A DNA stretch of 64,000 nt from Mycobacterium barrassiae (GCF_025822765.1 NZ_JACKUK010000012.1:1-64000), one strand, 5' to 3'; positions 17,841-27,310 are shown, numbered from the stretch's first letter. Numbers and translations: made by a program. The notes: a model not told the origin generated them from the letters alone.

Positions 17841-18350
17841 CTAGATCGGGGCGATGAAGTCCGCCGTGTAGAACTCCGCCGGATTCTGCGAGAACCGGTC
17901 AGGGCGGCTGACGAACACCCACGCGCCCGTCGCCCACGGTTCGACGTTGTCCTGAAGTTTCACCGCGGCCGCCCCGGCCCCGTCAGCGTTCAACGAACCC
18001 TGTGCGACGCCGGGATCAGCACCCCAGCAGTGGGCGGCGGACGAGCGGGGTACCTGGATCAGCCTGACGTCGTAATGCATACCGGGCGGAGCGGTGGCGA
18101 TCTGGATATCCGCCGTCAGCGTCGATCCGTCGGACCGCAGGGTGCCGGTCACCCGTGCCATCCCCGTCGGGCCGTTGTAGTCCGTCTCGCTGAAATCGCA
18201 TCGCCGCAGAATCTGCGCGAACGGAAGCACCGTGCCGCCGGTCCCGCTGGACGCTCCGGTGGTGCCGACGCCGTCAGCCTGCGCGACCGCGGGAGGTGCC
18301 GCCAGCACCATTGCCGTTGCCAGCATCAAAATCCGTCTCGTCTGCCCCAT
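17841..18350 (-). CDS. Secreted protein of unknown function
   Basis: From ATG 18350 the protein has 169 residues, beginning MGQTRRILMLATAMVL and ending its leader at APPAVAQA, a clear Sec signal peptide of about 24 residues. The frame extends 13 codons further up, but that would bury the signal. The mature part has two cysteines (RRCDFSE and HCWGADP) that could form a disulfide, and no catalytic motif I recognise. It resembles conserved small mycobacterial exported proteins. It converges on yaaA and sits 60 bases downstream of the acyl-CoA ligase gene, possibly on the same transcript. Confidence 0.7.
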   Translation of the reverse strand: MGQTRRILMLATAMVLAAPPAVAQADGVGTTGASSGTGGTVLPFAQILRRCDFSETDYNGPTGMARVTGTLRSDGSTLTADIQIATAPPGMHYDVRLIQVPRSSAAHCWGADPGVAQGSLNADGAGAAAVKLQDNVEPWATGAWVFVSRPDRFSQNPAEFYTADFIAPI

Positions 18351-18410
18351 AGTCCCGAGTAAAGCACCGATCGGCGTCGAGTTGGGCAATTCCAGCGGGG
18401 TCGCCCAGCG

Positions 18411-20042
18411 TCAGTCCCGGCATTCGACGACGTCGTAAGCGCCGTCGGCGTAGCGCGCACGGATGTGCTTCTTGTCGAACTTGCCAACGCTGGTCTTCGG
18501 CACCTCGTCGATGAACGTCCATCGCTCGGGCAGCCAGAACCGGGCGACCTTGTCGCACAGATGCTTTCGCAGTTCCTGGGCGGTGGCATCGGCATCCTTC
18601 TTGACGACTACCACGGCGAGCGGCCGCTCCTGCCAGCGCTCGTCGGGCACCGCGACGACCGCCGCCTCCAGCACCGCCGGGTGCTCCATGAGGCACAGCT
18701 CGAGTTCGACCGACGAGATCCACTCCCCACCGGACTTGATCACGTCCTTGGCACGATCGGTGAGTGTGATGAACCCCTGCGGGTCGATGCGGCCGACGTC
18801 GCCGGTGCGCAGCCAGCCGTCGTCGAACTTCGAGGCATCCGCATTCTGGTAATACGAGCCCGTGATCCACGGACCGCGAATCTCTATCTCCCCCACCGCT
18901 TTACCGTCGTTCGGGAGAACGCCGCCCTCGTCGTCGACGATTCTGAGCTCCACCCCGCTCACCACACGGCCCGCCGAGGCCCGCAACGTCCAGGCATCCT
19001 CTCCGGTGACCTCTGGCGGCGGTGTCGCGACGGCCGCCAGCGGAGACGTCTCGGTCATACCCCAGCCCTGTCGAATGACCACGCCGTAGTGCTGTTCGTA
19101 CTCTTTCATCATCCCGAGCGGCACTGCCGAGCCTCCGCACACGACGGTCCTCAGCGATGAGATGTCGCGGTCCGGGTTGGCATGCAGATACTGCAGCACG
19201 TCGTTCCAAATCGTCGGGACCGCCGCCGCGATGGTGGGCCGCTGCTGTTCGATCATGTCGACGATCGGTTCGGCCTGCAGATACCGGTCGGGCAGCACAA
19301 GATCGGCGCCCGCCATCATCGCGGCGTAAGGCTGGCCCCAGGCGTTGGCGTGGAACATCGGTACGACGGGCAGCACCCGGTCACCGTCGGCGAGTCCGAC
19401 CGCATTGGCCGAGCAGGCACTCATCGAATGCAGATAGCTCGATCGGTGGCTGTACACAACACCTTTGGGGTTGCCGGTGGTGCCGCTGGTGTAACACATT
19501 GCGGCACCGCTCTTCTCGTCGAGATCGGGCCAGTCGTAGACGCGGGGCCGGCCGTCGAGCAGATCGTCGTAACGGATCACCTGCTTACCCGACGCAGCGA
19601 GCGCATCGAGATCGCCCGCGCCGACGGCCACCACCGTCTGCACAGTCGTCAGGTCCGGGAGCACCGCGGCGAACACCGGCGCCAGTGACATGTCCACCAA
19701 CACAACGCGGTCTTCGGCCTGGTTCGCGATGAACGCGATCTGCTCACTCGACAGCCGGATGTTCAGGGTGTGCAGCACCGCACCCATGCACGGAGCCGCG
19801 AAGTAGGCCTCCAGATGCTCCTGGTTGTTCCACATGAAGGTGGCGACTCGATCGCCGCCGGCGACTCCGATGGCACGTAATCCGTTGGCGAGCTGCGCGA
19901 CTCGGCCGCCGAGTTCGCCGAACGAGATCTCGCGGTATCCGTCGGCTGTCTTCGTGATCGCCTTCCGGCCCGAGTACCACGTGGTGCCGTGCCGCAGAAT
20001 GCCCGTGACGGTCAGCGGGAAGTCCTGCATCGTGCTGTCCAT
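18411..20042 (-). CDS. FadD-type fatty-acyl-CoA (or acyl-AMP) ligase
   Basis: The 543-residue ANL-superfamily enzyme starts at ATG 20042, chosen because AGGGGTG lies just upstream. The outer ATG at 20078 lacks such a site. Motifs are the AMP-binding P-loop YTSGTTGNPKG at about 184-194, QGWGMTETSP in the middle, GWLRTGD, DRAKDVIKSGGEWIS and the catalytic lysine region PKTSVGKFDKK near the end. It activates a fatty or other carboxylic acid with ATP and transfers it to CoA. The chain-length or steroid-side-chain preference cannot be read from sequence. There is no signal peptide or membrane segment. It is the only obvious lipid gene in this stretch. Confidence 0.88.
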   Translation of the reverse strand: MDSTMQDFPLTVTGILRHGTTWYSGRKAITKTADGYREISFGELGGRVAQLANGLRAIGVAGGDRVATFMWNNQEHLEAYFAAPCMGAVLHTLNIRLSSEQIAFIANQAEDRVVLVDMSLAPVFAAVLPDLTTVQTVVAVGAGDLDALAASGKQVIRYDDLLDGRPRVYDWPDLDEKSGAAMCYTSGTTGNPKGVVYSHRSSYLHSMSACSANAVGLADGDRVLPVVPMFHANAWGQPYAAMMAGADLVLPDRYLQAEPIVDMIEQQRPTIAAAVPTIWNDVLQYLHANPDRDISSLRTVVCGGSAVPLGMMKEYEQHYGVVIRQGWGMTETSPLAAVATPPPEVTGEDAWTLRASAGRVVSGVELRIVDDEGGVLPNDGKAVGEIEIRGPWITGSYYQNADASKFDDGWLRTGDVGRIDPQGFITLTDRAKDVIKSGGEWISSVELELCLMEHPAVLEAAVVAVPDERWQERPLAVVVVKKDADATAQELRKHLCDKVARFWLPERWTFIDEVPKTSVGKFDKKHIRARYADGAYDVVECRD

Positions 20043-20141
20043 GTGCACCCCTATACGCGTCAGTGACCAGGCATTCATGATCGCCGACTCGCGCAGCTGT
20101 TCGGCAGGAAACGACCAACGTGGCCGCTAGCATCACGTGCC

Positions 20142-20855
20142 ATGGTTCAGCCTGGCTATCCCGCCTATTCCGCGTATCCCGGGTATCCCGCGGCCCCTCC
20201 TAAGCCACCGGCCTCCGGCGCGGACATCGCCGTCTCAGTCGTCGTTCTGATCCTGACGGCACTCTTCGGTGCGGTCGCCGGGTTCTTCGGGATCTTCTCG
20301 CTGGCGTTCATCGACCATTGCCCACCGGCGACCTGCAGTGTGGAGGGGGCCGTCACGGCGGTGATGATGTCGCTCGGCATCGCCTTGCTCATCGGAGGGG
20401 CGGGACTCGTCGCGACCATCGTGCAACTCGTCCGGCGCAAGCGCGGCTGGCCGATTGCGGTCGGCACCCTGGTGTTGTGCGTGCTGACGGTGTTCCTCGG
20501 TGGTGTCGGATACGTGATCGCAGTGGGTGGATGGATATCTGCCGGATGCGGTCATCGGACGAATCCGCCACTCGGCGTCGGCTCTTCACCTACCGTCGGG
20601 AATGTGGAAATACACCCTGCACGACAAGCAAAAGCCCCCGGCCTGATACCGGTCGGGGCACTGCGCTCAGGGGACCCAATCACCGACGTCAACGGTGGCG
20701 GTCAGCATTACATAGTTCTGGAGTCCAAGAAGCTCGGCGAAGGCTGCGTCGTCCTCGAGCTGGAGTCCAAGGCCAACGATCAGATCAGGGTGATCGAGGC
20801 TTCCTTCCCAGCCGACTACGTGATGAGTTTGACCCCACGCCGACCCATCCTGTGA
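20142..20855 (+). CDS. Small multi-pass membrane protein with proline/tyrosine-rich N-terminus
   Basis: The 237-residue protein begins with a Tyr/Pro/Ala-rich stretch (PGYPAYSAYPGYP), common in mycobacterial DUF4190-like or Interpro-unknown membrane proteins. Three predicted membrane segments follow, at about 28-55, 67-95 and 103-128. CPPATC between the first two could be a surface disulfide loop. The last 100 residues after GGWISAGCG are hydrophilic, repeat ESK motifs and are not clearly part of the same family. A read-through or fusion of a formerly separate frame is possible. It is divergent from the FadD gene. Function unknown. Confidence 0.65.
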   Translation: MVQPGYPAYSAYPGYPAAPPKPPASGADIAVSVVVLILTALFGAVAGFFGIFSLAFIDHCPPATCSVEGAVTAVMMSLGIALLIGGAGLVATIVQLVRRKRGWPIAVGTLVLCVLTVFLGGVGYVIAVGGWISAGCGHRTNPPLGVGSSPTVGNVEIHPARQAKAPGLIPVGALRSGDPITDVNGGGQHYIVLESKKLGEGCVVLELESKANDQIRVIEASFPADYVMSLTPRRPIL

Positions 20856-20906
20856 CCGCGGCGCCGGCCGCCGCGGGGCTTGTTCGCTTCGAGGCGGGAG
20901 TACTGC

Positions 20907-21758
20907 ATGCTGCGTGACATCCGTGAACTTGCCGATTCGCCGGAGGAGTACGCCGCCGAATTGCGCAGGCGCTGGGGCGGACTGCTGAGCTATCGCTATA
21001 TCGGCCGCAGTTACGCGTCGATGGACGTCGTCGCCGAGGAGGACAACACCGTCACGCTGCGCCACGACATGCGCAACACCTCCGGCGGAGTGCTGTTCGC
21101 GGTCTTCGGGATCGCGGCGCCGGAAAGCGGCCACATGTCGGATCTGGAAGCCGTCCCGAACCCGGTCATCCACTCGTGCCAGATCCTCGACGCCGGACGC
21201 GATGTGCGCCGCATCGAGATCATCTCCGAAGAGCTCAAGGTCGGCCGGCAAATGGGCTACAGCCGCGCGAAGATCGTCGACGCCGACCGACCCGAGCGAG
21301 TGCTGGCGCTGATCGAAGGCCAGGGCGTCACCATCGGCACCCCGCCCGAAGGGCTCGAGCGGATGGAGCCCAACCCGATCGACATCGTCGACTCCCCCGA
21401 CCTGCCGCCGCTGTGGCAGGTGTTCGGCGGCTACCGCAGGCCCGACGGCAACTGGGGTCTGCCCGAACTCGCCGTGGAGGTTGCATCACCGGACGCGGCG
21501 CTGCACATCGGTCCGCAATTCGTCATCCTCGAGACCGCGGCCATCGACGCCGCGACCGAAGCCGCGGGCACCGACGGCGTCCAGGGCGTCTCGACGCACG
21601 TGATGTTCCTCGCGCGAGGTAAGGCCGGGCCGTTCCGGGTGGAGACCGAGCCGATGACCAGCCCCGACGGCTTGGTCGCGGTGCGGGTGCTCATGCATGA
21701 CGAAGGCAACGGCGACCGGCTGGTGACCTCGGCGTCGTATCAGTTCCGCCGGGTGTAG
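20907..21758 (+). CDS. Hotdog-fold thioesterase-like protein (uncertain)
   Basis: From ATG 20907 the protein has 283 residues. GGCGGGAG lies 6 bases upstream and decides this start over ATG 20880. The first half carries GRSYASMDVVAEED and ISEELKVGRQMGYSRAKIVD, reminiscent of the strand order of PaaI-like acyl-CoA thioesterases. The second half could be a second hotdog copy. No classical catalytic Asp/Glu motif stands out, so the enzyme class is tentative. It is followed 38 bases later by an alpha/beta hydrolase on the same strand, possibly an operon. Confidence 0.55.
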   Translation: MLRDIRELADSPEEYAAELRRRWGGLLSYRYIGRSYASMDVVAEEDNTVTLRHDMRNTSGGVLFAVFGIAAPESGHMSDLEAVPNPVIHSCQILDAGRDVRRIEIISEELKVGRQMGYSRAKIVDADRPERVLALIEGQGVTIGTPPEGLERMEPNPIDIVDSPDLPPLWQVFGGYRRPDGNWGLPELAVEVASPDAALHIGPQFVILETAAIDAATEAAGTDGVQGVSTHVMFLARGKAGPFRVETEPMTSPDGLVAVRVLMHDEGNGDRLVTSASYQFRRV

Positions 21759-21796
21759 GTGGCAAGCGCGCTGAGGTGCCATGAGACACTTCGGGC

Positions 21797-22711
21797 ATGG
21801 TTGTCGCAATCGCCCGTCCCAAGCTCGAAGGCAACATCGCTGTCGGCGATGACCGCCAGATCGGATTCGCCGAGTTCGGCGACCCGCAGGGCCGCGCGAT
21901 CTTCTGGCTGCACGGAACGCCCGGTGCCAGGCGCCAGATCCCGATGGAAGCGCGGGTCTACGCCGAGCAGCATCGCATCCGGCTGATCGGGGTGGACCGA
22001 CCCGGGATCGGGTCGTCGACCCCCCACAGCTATGACACCGTCGTCGCCTTCGCCGACGACCTGCGCACCATGGCCGACACCCTGGGCCTCGAGAAGTTCG
22101 CCGTCGTCGGGCTGTCCGGGGGTGGGCCGTACACACTGGGGTGTGCGGCGGCGATACCGGACCGCGTTGTGGTCGCCGGTGTCATCGGAGGCGTCGCCCC
22201 GACGATGGGTCCCGATGCCATCACCGGGGGCCTGATGGGCAACCTCGGTACACGGGTCGCCCCGCTCCTGCAGGTCGCCGGCGTCCCGATCGGACTCGTC
22301 GCCAGCGCCATCATTCGGTTCATCCGTCCGGTCGCGTCACCAGTCACCGACCTGTACGGGCGGGTGTCGCCCGAGGCCGACCGGCGGCTGCTCGCACGTC
22401 CGGAGATCAAGGCGATGTTCCTCGACGATCTGCTCAACGGCAGCCGCAAGCAGCTCTCCGCGCCGTTCTCCGACGTCGTCGTCTTCGCCAGGGACTGGGG
22501 TTTCCGCCTGAGCGATATCCAGGTGCCGGTGCGCTGGTGGCACGGCGACGCCGACCACATCGTGCCCTATGCACACGGCCAGCACGTGGTGTCGCGGCTC
22601 AACGATGCCGAGCTCTACCCGATGCCGGGTGAAAGCCACCTCGCCGGGCTCGGGCGGGCTGAGGAGATCCTGCACACCATGGCCAAGGTGTGGGACGAGG
22701 CCGGCTCCTGA
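21797..22711 (+). CDS. Alpha/beta hydrolase
   Basis: The 304-residue protein has the oxyanion motif LHGTPGA (39-45), the nucleophile elbow GLSGGG with S107, a likely acid in HGDADHIVP and the histidine in GESHLAGL near the C-terminus. The full triad is therefore present. It belongs to the large epoxide-hydrolase/esterase-like group. The substrate cannot be deduced. The cap region between about 140 and 230 is hydrophobic, suggesting a lipid-like substrate, which is inference. It precedes the ACT-domain gene by 59 bases containing an imperfect hairpin. Confidence 0.82.
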   Translation: MVVAIARPKLEGNIAVGDDRQIGFAEFGDPQGRAIFWLHGTPGARRQIPMEARVYAEQHRIRLIGVDRPGIGSSTPHSYDTVVAFADDLRTMADTLGLEKFAVVGLSGGGPYTLGCAAAIPDRVVVAGVIGGVAPTMGPDAITGGLMGNLGTRVAPLLQVAGVPIGLVASAIIRFIRPVASPVTDLYGRVSPEADRRLLARPEIKAMFLDDLLNGSRKQLSAPFSDVVVFARDWGFRLSDIQVPVRWWHGDADHIVPYAHGQHVVSRLNDAELYPMPGESHLAGLGRAEEILHTMAKVWDEAGS

Positions 22712-22723
22712 ACCGAGCCTCAT

Positions 22724-22757
22724 CGCGCCCCCTTTCCCCTTACGGTGGAAGGGCGCG
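22724..22757 (+). terminator. Imperfect GC hairpin between hydrolase and ACT gene
   Basis: CGCGCCC (22724-22730) pairs with GGGCGCG (22751-22757), extended imperfectly by CCTTTCC against GGAA. There is no T-tract, so it could be an attenuating terminator or simply a 5' UTR stem. The ACT gene ribosome site AAAGGAGCG follows directly. Confidence 0.3.
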
Positions 22758-22770
22758 AAAGGAGCGTGTC

Positions 22771-23145
22771 ATGGCGACTGACCTGACGCTCTATCTCGAT
22801 GACGAGCCCGGCGAACTCGCCAGGGTCGGGGACGTGCTCGGCAAGGCGGGAGCCAACATCGCCGGGCTGTGCGCGGTGACATCGGGGGGCGGACAAGCGG
22901 TGGTGCACATCCTCGTCGAGGACGCGACGCCGGCATTCGAGGCGCTGCACGACGCGGGAATCGAGATCGCCTCCGAACAGGAGGTGATGGTCCTGCCCAT
23001 GGACGACCGGCCCGGCGCGCTCGGCGACGTCGCTCAACGGCTGGGCAAAGCGAAGGTCAACCTGACACTCGCCTACCTGGCGACCAACACCCGGCTGGTC
23101 CTGGCGGCCGACGATCTCGCTTCGGCGCGCGCCGCGCTCAGCTGA
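22771..23145 (+). CDS. Small ACT-domain protein (tandem ACT)
   Basis: The 124-residue protein starts at ATG 22771 behind AAAGGAGCG. The frame is open further up, but the upstream part covers the intergenic hairpin. Two ACT-like beta-alpha-beta-beta-alpha-beta units are visible: LYLDDEPGELARVGDVLGKAG from residue 6 and PMDDRPGALGDVAQRLGKAK from about 76. ACT domains bind amino acids and regulate metabolic enzymes. A stand-alone pair like this has no catalytic part. Its stop directly abuts the stop of the next gene on the opposite strand (23145/23146). Confidence 0.82.
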   Translation: MATDLTLYLDDEPGELARVGDVLGKAGANIAGLCAVTSGGGQAVVHILVEDATPAFEALHDAGIEIASEQEVMVLPMDDRPGALGDVAQRLGKAKVNLTLAYLATNTRLVLAADDLASARAALS

Positions 23146-23370
23146 TCAGCGCCTGAGCCAGCCCGCGGCGGTGGCCAGATCCCGGGTGTAAGCCATCAGA
23201 AGGTCGTCGTGGTAGAGCGCGGCGCCGCTGATCGCGTCGTCACCCTGCCAGATCACGTGAATGCGCACCGGGGTCCGCGAGTAGTAGTCGGTCCGGTCGG
23301 TCGGCCTGCAGTGCCATCCGGCTGCCACGGCGCGCTCGGACAGCTGGCTGCGCTCGGTGGCTGTAGTCAT
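23146..23370 (-). CDS. Conserved hypothetical small protein
   Basis: The 74-residue protein has two adjacent starts, GTG 23373 and ATG 23370. AGGAGG at 23385-23380 is a strong ribosome site for either. It contains a WHCRPTDRTDYYSRTP segment and an IHVIWQGDDAISGAALYHDD segment, which suggest a small beta-rich fold. Similar short proteins are common in mycobacteria, but I recall no function. It lies 48 bases downstream of cinA on the same strand. Confidence 0.65.
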   Translation of the reverse strand: MTTATERSQLSERAVAAGWHCRPTDRTDYYSRTPVRIHVIWQGDDAISGAALYHDDLLMAYTRDLATAAGWLRR

Positions 23371-23418
23371 CACTGGTTTCCTCCTATGTCGCCCGGCAAG
23401 GCTATCCGACCGGCGATC

Positions 23419-24696
23419 TCATGCGCGGACGGCACCCGCCGTCAGTACCCGGCGCAGGAGGTGCATCGCGACCGTCGTGGACCTCTCGCGGACGTCGGAC
23501 CGGTCACCCGGCAGCCGCATGGTCCGCAGGTCGGTGGTGCCGTCGGCCAGCTTCACGCAGAAGCAGACCGTGCCGACGGGTTTCTCCTCGCTGCCGCCGC
23601 CCGGGCCGGCGATGCCCGTGATCGCGACGGCCGTATCGGCGGAGAACCGGCGCAGCGCACCATCGGCCATCGCGAGCGCCACCGGCTCGGATACCGCACC
23701 GTGCGCTTCGATGAGCGCCGGATCGACCCCGAGCAGTTCGGACTTGGCCTCGTTCGAGTAGGACACCACTCCCCCCGCGACGTACGCCGACGACCCAGGC
23801 AGGTCGGTCAGCCGGGCGGCCACCAGTCCCGCGGTGCAGGATTCCGCGGTGGCGATCCACCGACCCGACAGCAGAGCCGCCACCTGATCGTCGATGGTGG
23901 CGCCATCCTCGGAGAAGATCTCGCCGCCGTGGCGCTCGCGCAGCAGCGTCATCAGATCGGCGTAGACCTTCGCCGAATCCGGCTCGTAGCGGGTGACCAT
24001 CTCGATCTCGCCGCGCCGCAGGCAGGTGGTGATCTCGAGCCGATCGAAGCCGTCCACCCGCTCCTCGGCCTCACGCAGAGTGTCGGCGAGGCCCGACTCG
24101 GGCAGCCCGAACATGCGCACCATCTCCTGGCGGTACGTCGTCCGGCCCGCGATCGCCTCCTGCAGCGCGGGCGTCTGCAGAGCCGTCGTCCACATCGGCT
24201 GCAGTTCGCGTGGGGGCCCCGGCAGCACGACGACCGTCGGCGTTCCGGGCACCACCACCCCGGGAGCGGTGCCCACCGGATCGAGGATGTGTGCGCCTTC
24301 CGGAACGAGTGCCTGCTTGCGGTTGGCGGCACGCACGGCCTCCAGGTCGACGTTGGGGAAACGCGCCATCAGCCGCTGCACAATGTGGGCGATCTTCGCC
24401 TCGAGAACGTTGTCCAACACCAACTCTCGGCCGCAGAACCGCGCGACGGTCGCCACCGTCATATCGTCCGCGGTCGGACCGAGGCCGCCGCTCGTGACGA
24501 TGAGGTCCACCCCCTCGGCGGCGAGGAACCGCAGCTGCGCCTCGATGTCGTCGGGCCGGTCCCCGCAGATGGTGATGTGCGCCAGCTCGACGCCCAGTTC
24601 GAGTAGTCGGTCGGCGATCCATGGGCCGTTCCGGTCCGTCACCCGTCCGGTCAGAACTTCGGTTCCGGTCACCACGATGCCCGCGCGTGCGCTCAC
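23419..24696 (-). CDS. cinA: CinA family protein (competence/damage-inducible, NMN amidohydrolase type)
   Basis: The 425-residue protein starts at GTG 24696, aligned to the family opening [16 protein letters not shown]. The longer frame to 24984 runs back over the divergent thioesterase gene and is rejected. An N-terminal molybdopterin-binding-like COG1058 domain (about 4-170) carries [16 protein letters not shown]-terminal CinA domain (about 265-420) carries [22 protein letters not shown] and [18 protein letters not shown]. The CinA C-domain (PncC) deamidates nicotinamide mononucleotide in NAD recycling. The N-domain is an ADP-ribose pyrophosphatase in some homologues. The two-domain architecture and length are normal. 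Confidence 0.92.
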   Translation of the reverse strand: MSARAGIVVTGTEVLTGRVTDRNGPWIADRLLELGVELAHITICGDRPDDIEAQLRFLAAEGVDLIVTSGGLGPTADDMTVATVARFCGRELVLDNVLEAKIAHIVQRLMARFPNVDLEAVRAANRKQALVPEGAHILDPVGTAPGVVVPGTPTVVVLPGPPRELQPMWTTALQTPALQEAIAGRTTYRQEMVRMFGLPESGLADTLREAEERVDGFDRLEITTCLRRGEIEMVTRYEPDSAKVYADLMTLLRERHGGEIFSEDGATIDDQVAALLSGRWIATAESCTAGLVAARLTDLPGSSAYVAGGVVSYSNEAKSELLGVDPALIEAHGAVSEPVALAMADGALRRFSADTAVAITGIAGPGGGSEEKPVGTVCFCVKLADGTTDLRTMRLPGDRSDVRERSTTVAMHLLRRVLTAGAVRA

Positions 24697-24742
24697 GCCG
24701 TACGAGACTACGCACCTCGGACGTGGGAGCTGAACGTCGGTA

Positions 24743-25141
24743 ATGTCGTTCTCCATGACTGCGCCGAGATCGCTGCGGGAACTCTTCGAACAGCTCGGCC
24801 TCGCCGAGGTCGCGTCGACGGATGACACCGTGACGATGGAGATGCCTGTCGACGAGCGGACGGTCAACACCGCGGGCGGTCTGCAGGGCGGTTTGATCGC
24901 GACGATGGCCGATGTGACGGCCGGCCAACTCGCGTCTCGGGTCACACCTTTCGGACACGCGATCGCGACCACCGATCTGTTCATCCGCTATCTGCGGCCG
25001 ATCAAGGTCGGGCCCGCCCGCGCGGTCGCGCGAATCCTGCGCACCGGTAAGCGATCCGTCGTCGTCCAGGTGGACATCTACCGCGCCAACGACGATCAGG
25101 TCGGTGCGACGGCGACGGTGAACTTCGCGGCCGTCGACTGA
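24743..25141 (+). CDS. PaaI-type acyl-CoA thioesterase
   Basis: The 132-residue hotdog-fold protein carries the PaaI/YdiI hallmark [17 protein letters not shown] (about 51-67), the region that forms the active site helix. It also has [25 protein letters not shown]. It probably hydrolyses acyl or aryl CoA thioesters as a housekeeping enzyme. An alternative start is ATG 24755 four codons later. No clear ribosome site separates the two. It is divergent from cinA with a 46-base gap and ends three bases before the stop of the PLP decarboxylase gene. Confidence 0.82.
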   Translation: MSFSMTAPRSLRELFEQLGLAEVASTDDTVTMEMPVDERTVNTAGGLQGGLIATMADVTAGQLASRVTPFGHAIATTDLFIRYLRPIKVGPARAVARILRTGKRSVVVQVDIYRANDDQVGATATVNFAAVD

Positions 25142-25144
25142 GCG

Positions 25145-26488
25145 CTATTGGGTGCGGGCCAGTACCTCGCGGACGATGTCCAGCGTGGTGGCCGGATGCA
25201 GGAACGCGAATCGTCCGACGGTCTCGCCCTCCCATTTGGTCGGCGGGATGAACGCAACCTCGTCATCGTGCAGTCGCTGCGCCCATGCGTCGTAATCCTC
25301 GGCGGCCCAGCCCAGCCGGCGAAACAGCACCACACCGAGGTCGGGCTCGCGGATCAATTCCAGCTGCGGCGCACCGTTGATCAGCTCAGCCGTCTGCCTG
25401 GCAAGCGTGGCGGCCACCTCGATGGCCTGACGGTAGGCCTCCAGCCCGTAGACCGCGAGCGAGAACCACAGCGGTAAACCCCTTGCGCGCCGGGTGAGAT
25501 GGTACGCGTAGTCCGACGGATTCCACTCGCCGGTCGAGGTGTGGATCACGTCGAGGTAGGAGGCGTCTTGGGTGTGCGTGGCCCGCGCCAACTCCGGGTT
25601 CCGATACAGCAGCGCGCAGCAGTCGAACGGTGTGAACAGCCACTTGTGGGGGTCCAGGATGAACGAATCGGCCAGTTCCAGCCCGTTGTACTTCGGTCGC
25701 AACGAGCGCGCGAAGATGCCGGACCCGCCGTATGCGCCGTCGACGTGGAACCACCAACCACGTTCTCGCGCAAGCGCACCCACGCCTGCGAGGTCGTCGA
25801 TGATGCCGGCATTGGTCGTCCCCGACGTGCACACCACCGCGGCGATGTTCGTCGCATCGGCAGGCACCGCCGCACTGACGGTCTCCGCGGTGAGCCGGTG
25901 GTCCGGTGTGTCGACCACCAGCGCGTCCATTTCGAGCAGGCGCAGGGTGTTGACGATCGACGAGTGCGCATCAGATCCGACGACCACCCGGAGTCGACCG
26001 TCGGCGCCACGCGTCTTGGCGGTCTCACGCGCGACCGCGAGCGCCGACAGGTTCCCCGCCGAACCGCCCGATACGAAGCATCCGCCCGACGTCGTCGGCA
26101 GCCCGGCTTCACGGGCGATCACCCGCAGCACCGAGTTCTCCGCCGCGATCGCACCCGATGCCTCGAGCCACGAAATGCCTTGGATCGAGGCGCAGGACAC
26201 CAACATGTCGAACGCCAGGCTCGCCTTCGTCGGCGCAGCGGGGATGAAGCCCAGAAAGCGCGGACTGTCCGCGGAGATCACGCTCGGGGCGATCACCGAC
26301 GTGTACACGCCGAGCACTTCGTCTGGCGTTCTCGGCGTTTCACGGATCACGCCGTCGAGTCGCGCGTGCAACTCGTCGACCCCCAACGCACCCTTGTCGA
26401 GGGGCACCGGGTTCATGCGCAGCCGGTTCTCGGCATACGCGAGCACGCTGCGCAGCATGTTCTCGGTGTTCTGGTCGACCTCATGCAT
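25145..26488 (-). CDS. PLP-dependent group II decarboxylase (aromatic-amino-acid/tyrosine type)
   Basis: The 447-residue enzyme is of the aspartate aminotransferase fold. Key residues are the PLP lysine K282 in LDPHKWLFTP, D250 in HVDGAYGGSG, which pairs with the pyridine nitrogen, and CTSGTTNAG near 220 for phosphate binding. The N-terminal helix, ending SPRFLGFIPAAPTKASL, matches the group II family that includes aromatic-L-amino-acid, glutamate and diaminobutyrate decarboxylases. The substrate is not determinable. There is no signal or membrane segment. It stands alone between convergent and unrelated genes, 39 bases downstream of the SDR gene on the same strand. Confidence 0.85.
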   Translation of the reverse strand: MHEVDQNTENMLRSVLAYAENRLRMNPVPLDKGALGVDELHARLDGVIRETPRTPDEVLGVYTSVIAPSVISADSPRFLGFIPAAPTKASLAFDMLVSCASIQGISWLEASGAIAAENSVLRVIAREAGLPTTSGGCFVSGGSAGNLSALAVARETAKTRGADGRLRVVVGSDAHSSIVNTLRLLEMDALVVDTPDHRLTAETVSAAVPADATNIAAVVCTSGTTNAGIIDDLAGVGALARERGWWFHVDGAYGGSGIFARSLRPKYNGLELADSFILDPHKWLFTPFDCCALLYRNPELARATHTQDASYLDVIHTSTGEWNPSDYAYHLTRRARGLPLWFSLAVYGLEAYRQAIEVAATLARQTAELINGAPQLELIREPDLGVVLFRRLGWAAEDYDAWAQRLHDDEVAFIPPTKWEGETVGRFAFLHPATTLDIVREVLARTQ

Positions 26489-26527
26489 GGCTGAAGTCTT
26501 GCACCGGGCCCGACCCGGTGAGTGGGA

Positions 26528-27277
26528 TTAGCCGAGTGGGAGTTGCTTGTGCGGAACGTCGGTCACCAGGCCGCCGTCCATGATGAACTCGGCGCCGGTC
26601 GCGAACGACGACTCGTCGCTGACGAGGAACACCACGAACGGCGCGACCTCCTCGGACTGACCGGGACGGCGCAGCGGCGCGGAGACCATATCGTCGGGAA
26701 AGTGCTTGGTCATCGGGGTCCGGATGAAGCCGGGATGGATCGAGTTGACCCGGATGTTCTTGGAGCCCAGCTCAATCGCGGCCGACTTGGCCAGCCCGCG
26801 GACCGCCCACTTCGAGGCGACGTACGGGTGGACCATCGGCGCGCCTCTCAGGCCCTCGATGGACGACACGTTGATGATCGAGCCTTCACCGGCCGCCTTC
26901 ATCTGCTCGACGACGGCCTGCATGCCGAGGAACGTGCCGGTCAGGTTGACGTCGATGACCTTCTGCCACTTGGCCATGTCGAACTTGCCGATCTGGCCCA
27001 GCGCGACGATCGCGGCGTTGTTGACGAGCGCGGTCAGCTTGCCGAACGCGTCGACGGCCACCTTGACCGCGGCATCCCACTGCTCGGCATCGGTCACGTC
27101 GAGATGGACGTAGCGCGCGGACTCGCCGAGCTCGTCGGCCAGCGCCTTACCCTCCTCGTCGAGGATGTCCCCGATGACCACTTTCGCACCCTCGGCGACC
27201 AGCGCCCTGGCGTGAGCGGCCCCCATCCCGCGAGCTCCGCCACTGATCAGTGCGACTTTTCCGTCCACGCGTCCCAT
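26528..27277 (-). CDS. Short-chain dehydrogenase, 20-beta/3-alpha-hydroxysteroid dehydrogenase (FabG3-like)
   Basis: The 249-residue classical SDR has the NAD(P) motif SGGARGMG (12-19), NNAA at 86-89, the catalytic S139 in NVSSIEG, and Y152 with K156 in PYVASKWA. Overall it reads very close to the mycobacterial FabG3/Rv2002 group, whose member has 20-beta-hydroxysteroid dehydrogenase activity. D38 in GDILDEEGK after the second strand favours NAD(H). The gap to the divergent DapB-like gene contains a KstR-type operator 34 bases upstream of this start, supporting a role in steroid metabolism. It could equally act on another cyclic alcohol. Confidence 0.85.
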   Translation of the reverse strand: MGRVDGKVALISGGARGMGAAHARALVAEGAKVVIGDILDEEGKALADELGESARYVHLDVTDAEQWDAAVKVAVDAFGKLTALVNNAAIVALGQIGKFDMAKWQKVIDVNLTGTFLGMQAVVEQMKAAGEGSIINVSSIEGLRGAPMVHPYVASKWAVRGLAKSAAIELGSKNIRVNSIHPGFIRTPMTKHFPDDMVSAPLRRPGQSEEVAPFVVFLVSDESSFATGAEFIMDGGLVTDVPHKQLPLG

Positions 27278-27310
27278 GGGGCGACAGGTTACCGCACGGC
27301 CCTACTGAAC

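Noticed and set aside
23209-24606. 465-codon plus-strand frame over cinA
   Set aside because: It is antisense to all CinA motifs and has no recognisable domain.
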